From contig NZ_JACHIR010000001.1 in NCBI RefSeq assembly GCF_014203355.1, forward strand, positions 1,216,038 through 1,280,037: DNA of 64,000 bases, read 5' to 3'. The translations under genes and the position numbers were made by a program. Source of the stretch: Kutzneria kofuensis (GTDB lineage Bacteria; Actinomycetota; Actinomycetes; Mycobacteriales; Pseudonocardiaceae). Within the stretch, counting starts at the first letter, position 1; each line of letters starts with the position of its first letter. The notes under the pieces were generated by a model that worked only from the letters and a program-made list of their open reading frames with translations, ran no database searches and had not been told where the DNA came from. Positions 16,584-24,856 of this stretch are shown here, piece after piece.

Positions 16584-17507
16584 GTGCACAGTCCCCACCC
16601 CAGCCGGAACTGCCCCCAGATCCTCCGGCCCGCACTGGCCACGGCGGAGGCGGTGCTGGCCGGCGCCTGCCATCGCGCCGGCGTCGACCACACCGGCGCC
16701 CGTCTGGTTCAGCTGGTGGGCAACGCGGTGTTCCAGCTCGCGCGCGCCCCGATCTTCGTGAAGATCATCCTCAATGCGGGACTGCGGTATCGCGCCGAGA
16801 ACTCGGTGGCGGCTGCCAGGCTGCTGGCCGATCACGGCGTGCCAGCCGTGCGGCTGGCCCCGGTGGCCTGCGCGCAGCCAGTGCACCTCTACGGATGCAC
16901 AGTCACGTTCTGGAAACGCGTACCCCAGGCCGGCCCGCCGGCCGGGAGCGGTGAGTTGGCCAAGCTGCTCACCCAGCTGCACACGATCCCGACCGACCCC
17001 TCGCTGCGGCGATGGGACCCGATCGCTGACCTGCGTGCGCGCATCGCCGCAGCCGCCGACATCAACGTCGAGCAACAGCGGTGGCTGCGGTCGCGGTGCG
17101 AGCGGCTCGCGGAGGACCTGACCGGGATGCGGTACCGGCTGCCACGGGCCGTCATCCATGGCGATGCCCGACCGGCCAACCTCATCAACACCCGGACCGG
17201 TCCGGTGGTGTGCGATCTGGACACCGTCTGTGTTGGCCCAGCCGAATGGGACCTGGTACCCATGGCGGTCGGTGCGCTGCGGTTCCGCGGCCACCACGCC
17301 GCCTATCGCGAGCTGGTCGATCTCTACGGGTATGACGTCACCACCTGGGGCGGCTTTGCCACCCTGCGGCGGGTGCGCGAGTTGAAGCTGGTGGCCGTGG
17401 CCGTGCCGATGGCCGCGGGCAACCCGAGGATCCACAGTCAGTTGCGCCACCGACTCCGGACCCTGCGCGAGGGCGCGGACGCAGCGTGGTGGACGCCGTA
17501 CCGGTAG
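16584..17507 (+). CDS. Aminoglycoside-phosphotransferase-like (APH/ChoK fold) protein
   Basis: A 307-residue kinase-fold protein. The N-terminal lobe has GNAVFQLARAPIFVKIIL (nucleotide-binding lysine), and the catalytic loop is AVIHGDARPANLI followed by VVCDLDTVCVGPAEWDLVP, the HxDxxxxN and DxD pattern of the APH family. Members phosphorylate small molecules such as antibiotics, choline or sugars; the substrate is not evident. GTG start at 16584 without a strong ribosome site; a start slightly downstream is possible. It stands alone, next to the ANTAR island. Confidence 0.85.
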   Translation: MHSPHPSRNCPQILRPALATAEAVLAGACHRAGVDHTGARLVQLVGNAVFQLARAPIFVKIILNAGLRYRAENSVAAARLLADHGVPAVRLAPVACAQPVHLYGCTVTFWKRVPQAGPPAGSGELAKLLTQLHTIPTDPSLRRWDPIADLRARIAAAADINVEQQRWLRSRCERLAEDLTGMRYRLPRAVIHGDARPANLINTRTGPVVCDLDTVCVGPAEWDLVPMAVGALRFRGHHAAYRELVDLYGYDVTTWGGFATLRRVRELKLVAVAVPMAAGNPRIHSQLRHRLRTLREGADAAWWTPYR

Positions 17508-17520
17508 TCGGCGGCGGCGG

Positions 17521-18255
17521 CTACCGGCGGCCTCCGCCCGGCTCGGGCCTGACCCTGTGTGCGGAGGCCAGGATGCTGGCGGCGAGGTCGGTCAGTTTGC
17601 GGTTGCTGTTCTGCGAGGCCCTCCGCAAGATCGCCAACGCGGTGTCGGGGTCGCACCCGCGCTGGGCCATGACAACCCCGACGGCCTGGTCGACCACCGC
17701 GTGGCTGACCAGGGCCTGATCCAACTGAGCGATCATCGCGGCCTGGGCGGCGCCGTGGATCGTCGCACCCAGCAGCGCCCCGATGTGCTCGGCGGTCATC
17801 TGGATCGCCAACCGAATCTGCGGATCGGACACGACGGGCTCCCGGCTGTACAGGCCCAATGCCCCGACCGCCTCGTGTGTCGCCCGCAGCGGGTGCCAGT
17901 AGACGCTGCGCACCCCTTCGGCCCGTAGCCACTCCAGGTCCCATCTGCTCTCACTGGCCACGTCGGTCACGGTGACCGGTGTTCGGCTGTGTAGACAGGC
18001 CCGGCCCGGCCCGTACTCGTGGCTGTCCTTCAATCTCGCGCTCAACGTACCGGGGGTCTGCGAGGATACCTCGGTTATGGCCTGGCCGGCCCGGTCAAGG
18101 GTCACCGCGACCAATGGCCGCTGCGGCAGCATCTGCGCGGTGGTGTCGGCGGTGCGCCGCAACGCCTGTGCCGTATCGGTGGTGCACAGCAACAGCGTGG
18201 TCAGCTCACGCAGGCCGGCGGCCAGATCCTCGTACAGGCGTGGATGTTCGGGCAC
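17521..18255 (-). CDS. GAF-ANTAR regulator 1
   Basis: A 244-residue protein with an N-terminal GAF-like sensor (PLVAVTLDRAGQAITEVSSQ; GPGRACLHSRTPVTVTDVA; VYWHPLRATHEAVGALGLYS) and a C-terminal ANTAR domain (VVDQAVGVVMAQRGCDPDTA, LAILRRASQNSNRKLTDLA). ANTAR domains bind hairpin RNA and usually prevent transcription termination. The start is the GTG at 18255 with aaaggag upstream; a much longer open frame to 19113 is read through antisense sequence and rejected. It is divergent from the next ANTAR gene. Confidence 0.9.
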   Translation of the reverse strand: MPEHPRLYEDLAAGLRELTTLLLCTTDTAQALRRTADTTAQMLPQRPLVAVTLDRAGQAITEVSSQTPGTLSARLKDSHEYGPGRACLHSRTPVTVTDVASESRWDLEWLRAEGVRSVYWHPLRATHEAVGALGLYSREPVVSDPQIRLAIQMTAEHIGALLGATIHGAAQAAMIAQLDQALVSHAVVDQAVGVVMAQRGCDPDTALAILRRASQNSNRKLTDLAASILASAHRVRPEPGGGRR

Positions 18256-18546
18256 AGTTGCTCCTTTCCGGATCATGCGGGAGTCGCAGGCGCGTCGACA
18301 GTGGCTGCCCTCGCTTGCCAAGGCGGCCTGATGGACACGCCCAGCCAAGCATGTGTCACATCGCGCGGGATACCGCCGGATTGCCGTGCGGGGACAGGGA
18401 ACTATGACTCGAATCCAAACCCGGGTCGGTGACGCATGCGTGTCGATGGCGATCTGTGGACACCCGGCACGGACCATGCCGCTTCTGGCGTGGGTCACAG
18501 CCGCGTAGGCTCGGTTCGTCGAGACAGTGGCGGAAAGGTGGCTGCT

Positions 18547-19260
18547 ATGTCGATGGATGGCCGCAGGTGGCAGGTCTTGGCCGCGATTGTCGGCAATGGG
18601 GGTCTGATCAATGCGGTCGACACGGCGCGTCGGGTGTGCGAGTACAGCGCTCGGCGCGTCGGCGCGTCGGACTCGGCGATCAGTTTGATGTCGTCGACCA
18701 GCGTGGTCCACGTAGTGGCCGCCATCGGCGACCACCACGGGGTTCTGCCGGACACGCAGTTCACTCTGGGGGAAGGGCCGTGTCTGGACGCCTACCGCAC
18801 GTGCGAGGTCGTGGCCGTCTCCGACCTTGAGCAGCTGGATCCGTCTCGCTGGCCCGGGTTCAGCGTTGTCGCGCTGGAGGCCGGTGTCCGGTCGGTCACC
18901 TCGATACCGTTGCAGGCCTGCGGGGCGGCCATCGGCAGCCTGGACCTGACCTGGGGCACACCAGCTGTGCTTGCCGACGACGCGCTGACCGACCTGCTGC
19001 TGGCCGCCGAAGTGGCGACCAACGCGATTCTGCTGCTGCAGTCCAGTTCGGACGGTCAGGACCAGTTGGCCGGGCTCCTCGGCGACGACGGTCGCGGGTC
19101 GATGGCGGTGCACCAGGCCACCGGATTCCTGTCCTCACAACTGGACATCACACTCGACGACGCGCTAGCGCTGCTGCGCGCCCACGCGCTGGCCAATGGT
19201 CGCTCGCTGTACCAGCTCGCCCGCGACATAGTGGCGGGCACTGTGAGGTTAGAGCCATGA
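18547..19260 (+). CDS. GAF-ANTAR regulator 2 (HQATG type)
   Basis: A 237-residue protein: GAF sensor with FTLGEGPCLDAYRTCEVVAV and SVTSIPLQACGAAIGSLDLT, then ANTAR with MAVHQATGFLSSQLDITLDD followed by ALALLRAHALANGRSLYQLA. The ATG at 18547 is preceded by ggaaagg at 9-10 nt. It overlaps the next gene by four bases (ATGA), so the two are coupled. Closest in form to the protein at 27777. Confidence 0.9.
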   Translation: MSMDGRRWQVLAAIVGNGGLINAVDTARRVCEYSARRVGASDSAISLMSSTSVVHVVAAIGDHHGVLPDTQFTLGEGPCLDAYRTCEVVAVSDLEQLDPSRWPGFSVVALEAGVRSVTSIPLQACGAAIGSLDLTWGTPAVLADDALTDLLLAAEVATNAILLLQSSSDGQDQLAGLLGDDGRGSMAVHQATGFLSSQLDITLDDALALLRAHALANGRSLYQLARDIVAGTVRLEP

Positions 19261-20030
19261 CCCAGATACCCGAGCCGGCCGATCTGGCCGACAGCGCCCT
19301 CGGCCGCTCGGCGGTTTTGGCCCAGGCGCTGGCCGAACTGACCAACACGCTGGTCCGCCAGTTCGATGTCGTCGAGTTCCTGCACAAGCTCACCACCTAC
19401 GCCGTGCTGCTGGCCGGGGCGAACGCGGCCGGCGTCGTGCTGGCCGACACCCACGGCGACCTGCATGTGATCGCGTCCTCGACCGAGCAGACTCGGTTGC
19501 TGGAACTGTTCGAGGTCCAGGGTGCCCAGGGCCCGTGCCTGGATGCCTATCGGGCCGCGGCGGCTGTGCAGGCCAGCGGGACCGCGGCGGCCGAACAGTG
19601 GCCGCAGTTCGCGCCCGCCGCGTTCCAGCTCGGTTTTCAGACGATGGCGGCGGTGCCGCTAGCTCTGGAAGACGAGAGCATCGGCGCGCTGAACCTGCTC
19701 CACGTCAGCAAACAGCCTTTCACCGACGGTGAACTGTTCACCGCGCGCGCCATGGCCGACATCGCCGCGATCGGCCTGTTGCAGGAGCGAGCGCTGCGCG
19801 AATCGCGGATGCTCAGCGCGCAACTCCAGCACGCGTTGACGTCACGGATCGACATCGAGCACGCCAAAGGCGCCATCGTGCACCAGATGGGTCTCACGCC
19901 CGACGAGGCCTTCGAGCTGATCCGCCAGTACGCCCGCCGCACCAAACGAGGGCTGGTCGATGTGGCACACGACATCGCGAGCAAGCGCCTCACCGCCGCA
20001 GACCTTGCCCCCCGAACCGACCATGCCTGA
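19257..20030 (+). CDS. GAF-ANTAR regulator 3 (AKG type)
   Basis: A 257-residue protein. The N-terminal helix LAQALAELTNTLVRQFDVVE leads into a GAF domain (SSTEQTRLLELFEVQGAQGP; CLDAYRAAAAV; MAAVPLALEDESIGALNLLH), and the C-terminus is an ANTAR domain with SRIDIEHAKGAIVHQMG and AFELIRQYARRTKRGLVDVA. It is translationally coupled to regulator 2, suggesting a heteromer or shared signal. Paralogous to the protein at 28568. Confidence 0.9.
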   Translation: MTQIPEPADLADSALGRSAVLAQALAELTNTLVRQFDVVEFLHKLTTYAVLLAGANAAGVVLADTHGDLHVIASSTEQTRLLELFEVQGAQGPCLDAYRAAAAVQASGTAAAEQWPQFAPAAFQLGFQTMAAVPLALEDESIGALNLLHVSKQPFTDGELFTARAMADIAAIGLLQERALRESRMLSAQLQHALTSRIDIEHAKGAIVHQMGLTPDEAFELIRQYARRTKRGLVDVAHDIASKRLTAADLAPRTDHA

Positions 20031-20158
20031 TCGTGTCCGTCAATTCCTGGCGGTGGTCAGGTCCGGCGGCGCGATCCCGCCTGAGCGTGAACGCCGGTGG
20101 CCCCGCCCTGCAGCTTGGATTTTAGGAGTCGTCGCAACACCCGACCAGCGGGAACGCG

Positions 20159-20440
20159 ATGGACGTCGAGATCCGCAAGGACCGCTCACCCCACGCAGGC
20201 AAGAAACCGGCCCGGGAACCGGCCGCCTACCTTGATCTTGTGAGCAAGGGCGTGAGCAGCCGGGAAGGCGACCTGATCATCGGCAAGGACAACAAGTCCG
20301 CCATCGGCACACTGGTCGAACGCGCTCGGGCGCTGCGGCGCACCCCCGGCTGGTGCTCGTCGCTTCACCGCGCAACGCCCCATCCCCCATTGAACGCCGG
20401 CCGCCACCTGTGGCATCAGGCGGCCACTAGACCGCGGTGG
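20159..20440 (+). pseudogene. IS30-family transposase relic
   Basis: The reading LVSKGVSSREGDLIIGKDNK followed by SAIGTLVERA matches the start of the IS30 catalytic domain (WEGDLIIGKxxxSAIGTLVER), where the first catalytic aspartate lies in GDLI. The text degenerates after LVERA and nothing upstream matches the helix-turn-helix part. A short relic between the ANTAR pair and the next gene. Confidence 0.65.
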
Positions 20441-20492
20441 CAAGATCGCCTGCCGAGGTCGAGCTGGCAGGCCAGCCTACGGGAGGATTGTC

Positions 20493-20921
20493 ATGGGTAT
20501 TCGTTACACCGGTCCGTACGCGCAGCAGGTCGACGACCACGAGGGGCAAGCCGCGCGCAAGCTCGCCGATGGCACGGTCAGCGCGGAGTGGACCGAGGAG
20601 ACCACCTCACTGCACGGCTTCGTCGCCGCATGTTCGTGCGGGTGGCGCGCGGAAGACGAACACCCGGCGACGGAGGTGGGCAGGGAAGCGGCGGAAGCGC
20701 AGTGGAACACCGAGCACCTGAGTCCGCTGATCGAGGCCGCCCGCGCCGCGTGGGACACCTGGCCCGAGGAGTTGGTCGGGTTGGCGCGGTATGTGCGGGA
20801 CCGGATGCACGCGCAGGACGCCGCGGAGGCATTGCGGATCCTGGACCAGATGGTGGCCGATGTGGACTACCGACGCCGGACCGTCACGCAGCTCGCGGCT
20901 CAGCAGGAGCCCCTGGCCTAG
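20493..20921 (+). CDS. Uncharacterised 142-residue soluble protein
   Basis: The ATG at 20493 follows ggagg by about 7 nt. The protein is hydrophilic, with a central ACSCGWRAEDEHPATEVGRE (a CxCGW motif often seen in small actinobacterial proteins that may bind metal) and a helical C-terminus (LVGLARYVRDRMHAQDAAEA). No enzyme family recognised. Codon use and ribosome site support it as a real gene. Confidence 0.7.
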   Translation: MGIRYTGPYAQQVDDHEGQAARKLADGTVSAEWTEETTSLHGFVAACSCGWRAEDEHPATEVGREAAEAQWNTEHLSPLIEAARAAWDTWPEELVGLARYVRDRMHAQDAAEALRILDQMVADVDYRRRTVTQLAAQQEPLA

Positions 20922-21081
20922 CGGGCCACCCCGAGTCCGAGCAGGTCAGCGGCGCACGCGCGTGACGCCGGAGCACATATACGTCACCCGTCCGAGGAAA
21001 TCTATGCTGGCTGGGGTAGACATTCGGTTGTGGGTGCGTGTAGTGTTCTGGCCAGCGCGAGAGAGAAAACGTCAGATGGCA

Positions 21082-21512
21082 CGGGAGATGACGAACTACC
21101 CGTGGAGCACAGGTAAGACGGTCAGGCGCATCGGAGCCGATCACGGTACGGGGTTCCGGTAGATGGCCAAGGACTGTTGCTCCTGCTGAGCAGATACGCC
21201 AGGGCTCAGCGGCAACGGTCGTAGCATGGAACGCAAGAGGAATCGACGCGGGAGATGACGAACTACCCGCAAGCAGTGGCTGGACGATCACCCGCCGGAG
21301 CGATCAGTAAAGGCGCTCCGGCGGGTGACCGAAGCAGTGAGCCGAAGGGGACCAGATCGTTCATCCGGTCCCGTGCGGTGACATCAGGTCAGAAATGCAC
21401 AAGGTACGACAGTAGGACGCGGGAGATGTTCGACCACCCGCGAGTCTGAGATGAAGTGCAGGACGGTCAGGTGCGCCGGAGCCGATCAGTGGAAGGGGTT
21501 CCGGTGGGTGAC
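21082..21512 (+). repeat. Three imperfect copies of a structured repeat in non-coding DNA
   Basis: Units start at 21082, 21249 and 21420 (spacing 167 and 171 bp). Each begins with a small hairpin, cggg...cccg, enclosing agatgacgaacta (units 1, 2) or agatgttcgacca (unit 3). About 47-57 nt later comes a second hairpin, cggagcc...ggttccg in units 1 and 3 and cggagcg...cgctccg in unit 2, where both arms changed together; unit 2 extends it to 14 bp (cacccgccggagcg/cgctccggcgggtg). The compensatory changes indicate a conserved RNA fold. No coding potential. Flanking DNA 20922-21870 is also gene-free. Confidence 0.6.
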
Positions 21513-21870
21513 CAGCGGCATCAGGTGCTGGGCCCGAATCAGGTTAGGGGTTCCAGGCATGATCGCCGCGAGAGGACAAGCACGACAGTCACACAGTTGT
21601 TCAGCACGTGTTGATGGCAGTACAGCAAGTGCAAGTGGCAGTACAGGTAATGCACATCAGGTAGTCAGAGGAGAAGGGAAGGGTTACACGCCGTCGGATC
21701 GCCCGCTCCAGGCTGTGTCGCGCCGGACGGGTACCGCAGTCCCATCGGAATGGAAGGTGGTCTTCGGTTACGCATACGCGATCCCCGCAGGTTCTGCCTC
21801 TCAGGCGGGTCACGCGGATAACGGAAGCCGGCCTTACGACCGGTTGATGGTGATGAAACCCGAACCCCTG

Positions 21871-21900
21871 GGGCCCCGGCGCTACATGCGCCGGGGCCCC
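21871..21900 (+). terminator. Strong GC-rich hairpin ending the non-coding region
   Basis: A 13-bp perfect inverted repeat (ggggccccggcgc / gcgccggggcccc) around a 4-nt loop, 18 bp before the MerR gene start. No T-run follows, as is common for actinobacterial terminators. It would end any transcript from 20922-21870 and insulate the MerR gene, or alternatively form part of that gene's leader. Confidence 0.6.
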
Positions 21901-21918
21901 TCGTGATGCGGAGGCGCG

Positions 21919-22251
21919 ATGATCCCAGACCAGCGAGACACGGCCGGTGCGGGTGCGGCCGACAAGTTCGACGATGAGCACTACCCGGCCTACACGATGG
22001 GCCGGGCCGCCGAGATGCTCGGCACCACCGCGGGATTCCTGCGCAGCCTGGACGAGGTGAACCTGATCGAGCCGCAACGCTCGGCCGGCGGCCACCGTCG
22101 CTACTCCCGCTACCAGCTGCGGATCGCCGCTCGCGTGCGGGAACTGGTTGACCAGGGCACCGCCTTGGACGCGGCCTGCCGGATCATCACCCTGGAAGAC
22201 CAACTCCACGAAGCCCAACGTGTCATCGCCGAACGAGACGACCAACCCTGA
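21919..22251 (+). CDS. MerR-family transcriptional regulator
   Basis: A 110-residue protein: winged helix-turn-helix with YTMGRAAEMLGTTAGFLRSL, VNLIEPQRSAGGHRRYSRYQ and LRIAARVRELVDQGTALDAA, then a short coiled-coil tail (LEDQLHEAQRVIAERDD). Without a long effector domain it resembles the small MerR proteins that accompany cold-shock genes in actinobacteria. The ATG at 21919 has ggagg 5 nt upstream. The nearest cold-shock gene here is 7.7 kb away. Confidence 0.88.
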   Translation: MIPDQRDTAGAGAADKFDDEHYPAYTMGRAAEMLGTTAGFLRSLDEVNLIEPQRSAGGHRRYSRYQLRIAARVRELVDQGTALDAACRIITLEDQLHEAQRVIAERDDQP

Positions 22252-22338
22252 CCACAGCTCCAGGATGGTCGGACGAGGGTGTTGCTGAGGGCGGTCGTAG
22301 CGGTCGGCGCCATCACAGGTCGGCCTCAGCAACTGTTC

Positions 22339-22425
22339 GCCCCGACGCGGCGCGGCCCCGGTGCGGTCGATGACCGTTGTAGTGCTGGACGTACTCGGCG
22401 AGCACGGTGTCCAGATGTTCGGCGT
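22339..22425 (-). pseudogene. Integrase-type transposase relic, short C-terminal piece
   Basis: Minus-strand reading EHLDTVLAEYVQHYNGHRPH followed by RGRAASGR matches the C-terminal YVxHYNxHRPHR motif of integrase-type transposases. Only about 28 residues survive. It abuts an AI-2E transporter fragment on the opposite strand, marking a recombination junction near 22415-22425. Confidence 0.6.
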
Positions 22426-22512
22426 GGTCGGCGCCCTCATCGCGATCCCCGTCGCCGCGGCGGCCTTGTCGCTGGCCGAGGAGGTTCTCTACCCGCGCCT
22501 CGACCGCGCGTG
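22414..22512 (+). pseudogene. AI-2E-type transporter relic, C-terminal piece
   Basis: Reads MFGVVGALIAIPVAAAALSL followed by AEEVLYPRLDRA and a stop, the last helix and tail of AI-2E family (PerM-like) transporters (GVxGALxAxPxAA...RLDR). Everything upstream is missing and the adjacent DNA is transposase relic. Confidence 0.55.
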
Positions 22513-22651
22513 ACCGGAACCGGTCGATATCACCCGCGGAGGTGTAGTGTTGCCGGTACCGGGAGCATCTCGCGTGTGGGCAGTCAGGCCGACGCCGTCC
22601 CCGGGGAACTCCCATGTCGGTCGTGACGCGGCCGGGGACAAGGAGACCGAC

Positions 22652-22843
22652 ATGAGGTCGGGTCCGTTCGTCCGCCAGATCCAGCACCAGATCAACATCG
22701 GGCCGGTGAAGTCCGATTCGGTCGACGGCGGTTGGTGGCCGAGGTCGCGCGAGTTGGCGGCGGAACCGCCGTCGTCGACCAAGCCCCTTGGCGTCCGGTC
22801 CAGCTGGATCCGGGCCACTGGGCTGCGTTCGCGGTGAAGGTCA
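22652..22843 (+). pseudogene. Truncated DUF5994-like gene
   Basis: Starts with aaggag and ATG and reads MRSGPFVRQIQHQINIGPVK, then SDSVDGGWWPRSRELAAE, matching the first 45 residues of the intact DUF5994 protein at 26252 (the WWPRxRxLAAE motif). It then loses similarity and stops at 61 codons. The 5' leader also resembles that of the 26252 gene, so this is a duplicated and broken copy. Confidence 0.6.
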
Positions 22844-22955
22844 GGGCAGCCGGCCCGCCTCCCGTGCCGCGCTGTGTCCGATGTCCCGGCAGGCTCCGCG
22901 CGCACAGGAAAACGCTGCCGGAGCGACGCGATCGCGACGGTCCGAGGGCGACGGC

Positions 22956-23195
22956 ATGGTGACCGGGGCTGTCCACTTCAGACTGTTGCCGTGTCTGGGC
23001 GGCGAAAGCCGGAGGCAGGTTCTGACGGGATCCGCGAACACGACACCCGACACGAATTCCGCCGCGGTCGTCTGCCCTGTGTGCCCGCATCCGGCCGAGA
23101 CGCACGACGAGATCGGCGCGAGGTACTGCGCCGCGACGGCCGCCGGCAAGTTCGACCGCGGATGTGTCTGTGTCACGGGCACATCAGCCCGGTAG
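22956..23195 (+). CDS. RGCVC-family small cysteine protein
   Basis: A 79-residue protein whose second half, VCPVCPHPAETHDEIGARYC followed by AATAAGKFDRGCVC, fits the RGCVC family: a CxxC...H...C pair ending in the RGCVC motif, probably binding zinc. The N-terminal 35 residues are not conserved in my recollection of the family, so the start (ATG 22956) is uncertain. The stop lies 7 bp before a GTG that can start the carboxylate-amine ligase, suggesting coupled translation. Confidence 0.65.
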   Translation: MVTGAVHFRLLPCLGGESRRQVLTGSANTTPDTNSAAVVCPVCPHPAETHDEIGARYCAATAAGKFDRGCVCVTGTSAR

Positions 23196-23202
23196 GCCGG
23201 CC

Positions 23203-24348
23203 GTGGCGCCGGCCGCCGAAACGTGGTGCACGATTGGCGTCGAGGAGGAGTTCCTCCTGGTGGACGCCGTGTCCGGAGGTGCCGTACTCGGCGCGCCCGA
23301 CATGCTGCGGCTGATCGAGGACGAGCCGGCCATCACTCAGGAGTTCATGCGGTACCAGATCGAGACGGCCACCCCGGTCTGTGCCGGACTCGGCGAGGTC
23401 CGTGCGGAACTGGGCCGGCTGCGTGGCCTGCTCGCGGGCGCGGCCGACCGCGTCGATTGCGTGCTCGTGGCCGCCGGCGTGCTGCCGTTCGACGCCCCGC
23501 CCGCACTGGCCGCGGTCACCGACGAGCCGCGCTATCGGGAAATCGTCAATCGGTTCCCGGCACTGCTGTCCTCCGCCGGGACGTGTGGGTGTCACGTGCA
23601 CATCGGCGTGCCGTCACGCGAGCTCGGCGTGCAGGTGCTGTCGCGGCTTCGACCGTGGCTGCCGCAGCTACTCGCGATCAGCGCCAACTCGCCGTTCGCG
23701 CTCGGACAGGACACCGGCTGGGACAGTTGGCGGCACCCGATGTGGTCGCGGTGGCCAACCGCACGCCCGCCGGAGATCTGGGCCGACGCCGGCCAGTACG
23801 ACGCTGCCGTGCGCAGTCTCGTCGACAGTGGCGCCGCCATGGATCCGCGCGGTGTGTACTGGCACGCCCGACTGTCGCCGCGGTATCCGACGGTGGAGGT
23901 GAGGATCGCGGACGTCTGCCTCTCGGCGGACGATGCGGTGCTGCTGGCCGGACTGGTGCGGGCGTTGGTGGCGACCGCGGTCGCGGAGTTCCGCGAAGGC
24001 CGGCCGGCGCCGGCCGTGCCCACAGTCACGATCGCGGACGCGCTGTCCGCCGCCGCCCGGCACGGCCTCGGCGGACCCGGCATCGACGTCCGCTCCGGCG
24101 AGGTCAAGCCGCAGCAACAATTGTTCCTGGATCTGCTCGACCATGTGCGGCCCGGACTGGACATCACCGGTGACACGGACGAGGTCGAACGGCTCGCCGC
24201 CGGCGTCGTGCTCGGCGGCACCGGGGCCGACCGGCAGCGGGAGTTACGCACCGCCTCGGCCACGACGGGTGAGTTCGTCGTGGCCCTCGCCGACACGACC
24301 GCGGAGAGCCGAGCAGCGCAGCTCACTGTCGACGGCCACGGCTGGTGA
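23203..24348 (+). CDS. Carboxylate-amine ligase, GCS2/YbdK family
   Basis: A 381-residue ATP-grasp-like ligase of the glutamate-cysteine ligase 2 family, forming gamma-glutamyl-type amide bonds. Conserved elements: TIGVEEEFLLVDAVSG, EFMRYQIETATPVCAGL, GTCGCHVHIGVPSRELGVQV, ISANSPFALGQDTGWDSWRH and YPTVEVRIADVCLSADDAVL. I prefer the GTG at 23203 because a start at 23164 would overlap the RGCVC gene by 32 bp and add non-family residues. In actinobacteria these enzymes occur beside stress and ANTAR genes; the true substrate is unknown. Confidence 0.88.
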   Translation: MAPAAETWCTIGVEEEFLLVDAVSGGAVLGAPDMLRLIEDEPAITQEFMRYQIETATPVCAGLGEVRAELGRLRGLLAGAADRVDCVLVAAGVLPFDAPPALAAVTDEPRYREIVNRFPALLSSAGTCGCHVHIGVPSRELGVQVLSRLRPWLPQLLAISANSPFALGQDTGWDSWRHPMWSRWPTARPPEIWADAGQYDAAVRSLVDSGAAMDPRGVYWHARLSPRYPTVEVRIADVCLSADDAVLLAGLVRALVATAVAEFREGRPAPAVPTVTIADALSAAARHGLGGPGIDVRSGEVKPQQQLFLDLLDHVRPGLDITGDTDEVERLAAGVVLGGTGADRQRELRTASATTGEFVVALADTTAESRAAQLTVDGHGW

Positions 24349-24856
24349 TTCCGGTCGGGGCCGCTGTGCCGAACGGTCGCGCGTGCGGCACAGCCTGCGG
24401 GCTACGCGGTCGTCTTCCCCGGCATTCGAGCGGTTCGTTGACGGACACGACCGTGCCGTCCAGATCGGCGACATCGGACAGCCGCGGCAGCGACCGGAGC
24501 GGGCAACGGGTTTCCGGTGACCAGATGAACGAAATCGCTTTTACCGCACCATCTTTCCCCGTCAGACGCCCAACGGTGGGCGGACCGGACCGCGGCCGGG
24601 GAATCCACAGTGGATGGACGGGCCGGCACGGGCGTGGCGATCGGATCCGCCGGTGAGACACTCGAACCAGTTGCCCGGAGAGTCCGCGGCAGAGGTGATG
24701 GCGAGCGACGGCACCCGACGTGAACGTAACCCACGACGTCGGCGACCCCTGGAGTCATGTCCCGCCGCCGCGGCCGGAACTTTTCCGGATCGCGGGGCGT
24801 TGTGCGGAGGACGGTACGCGCCCGTGTCGGCCGTCCCGCTCGAGCATCGGAAACAC
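24349..24856. other. Gene-free stretch upstream of the desaturase
   Basis: 508 bp with only overlapping shadow readings. It must contain the desaturase promoter. No tRNA, terminator or relic identified. Confidence 0.35.

Noticed and set aside
17521..19113. Start of ANTAR regulator 1 at 19113 (530 codons)
   Set aside because: The upstream 285 codons are antisense to regulator 2; the GTG at 18255 has a good ribosome site and gives the family length.
21082..21512. CRISPR-like array
   Set aside because: Only three units with about 170-bp spacing, imperfect repeats and no cas genes; better explained as a structured repeat.
20922..21900. Classical ANTAR target with paired hexaloop hairpins
   Set aside because: The hairpins I can draw have loops of about 10-13 nt, not the six-base loops with A1 and G4 expected of ANTAR targets, so binding by the local ANTAR proteins is only a hypothesis.
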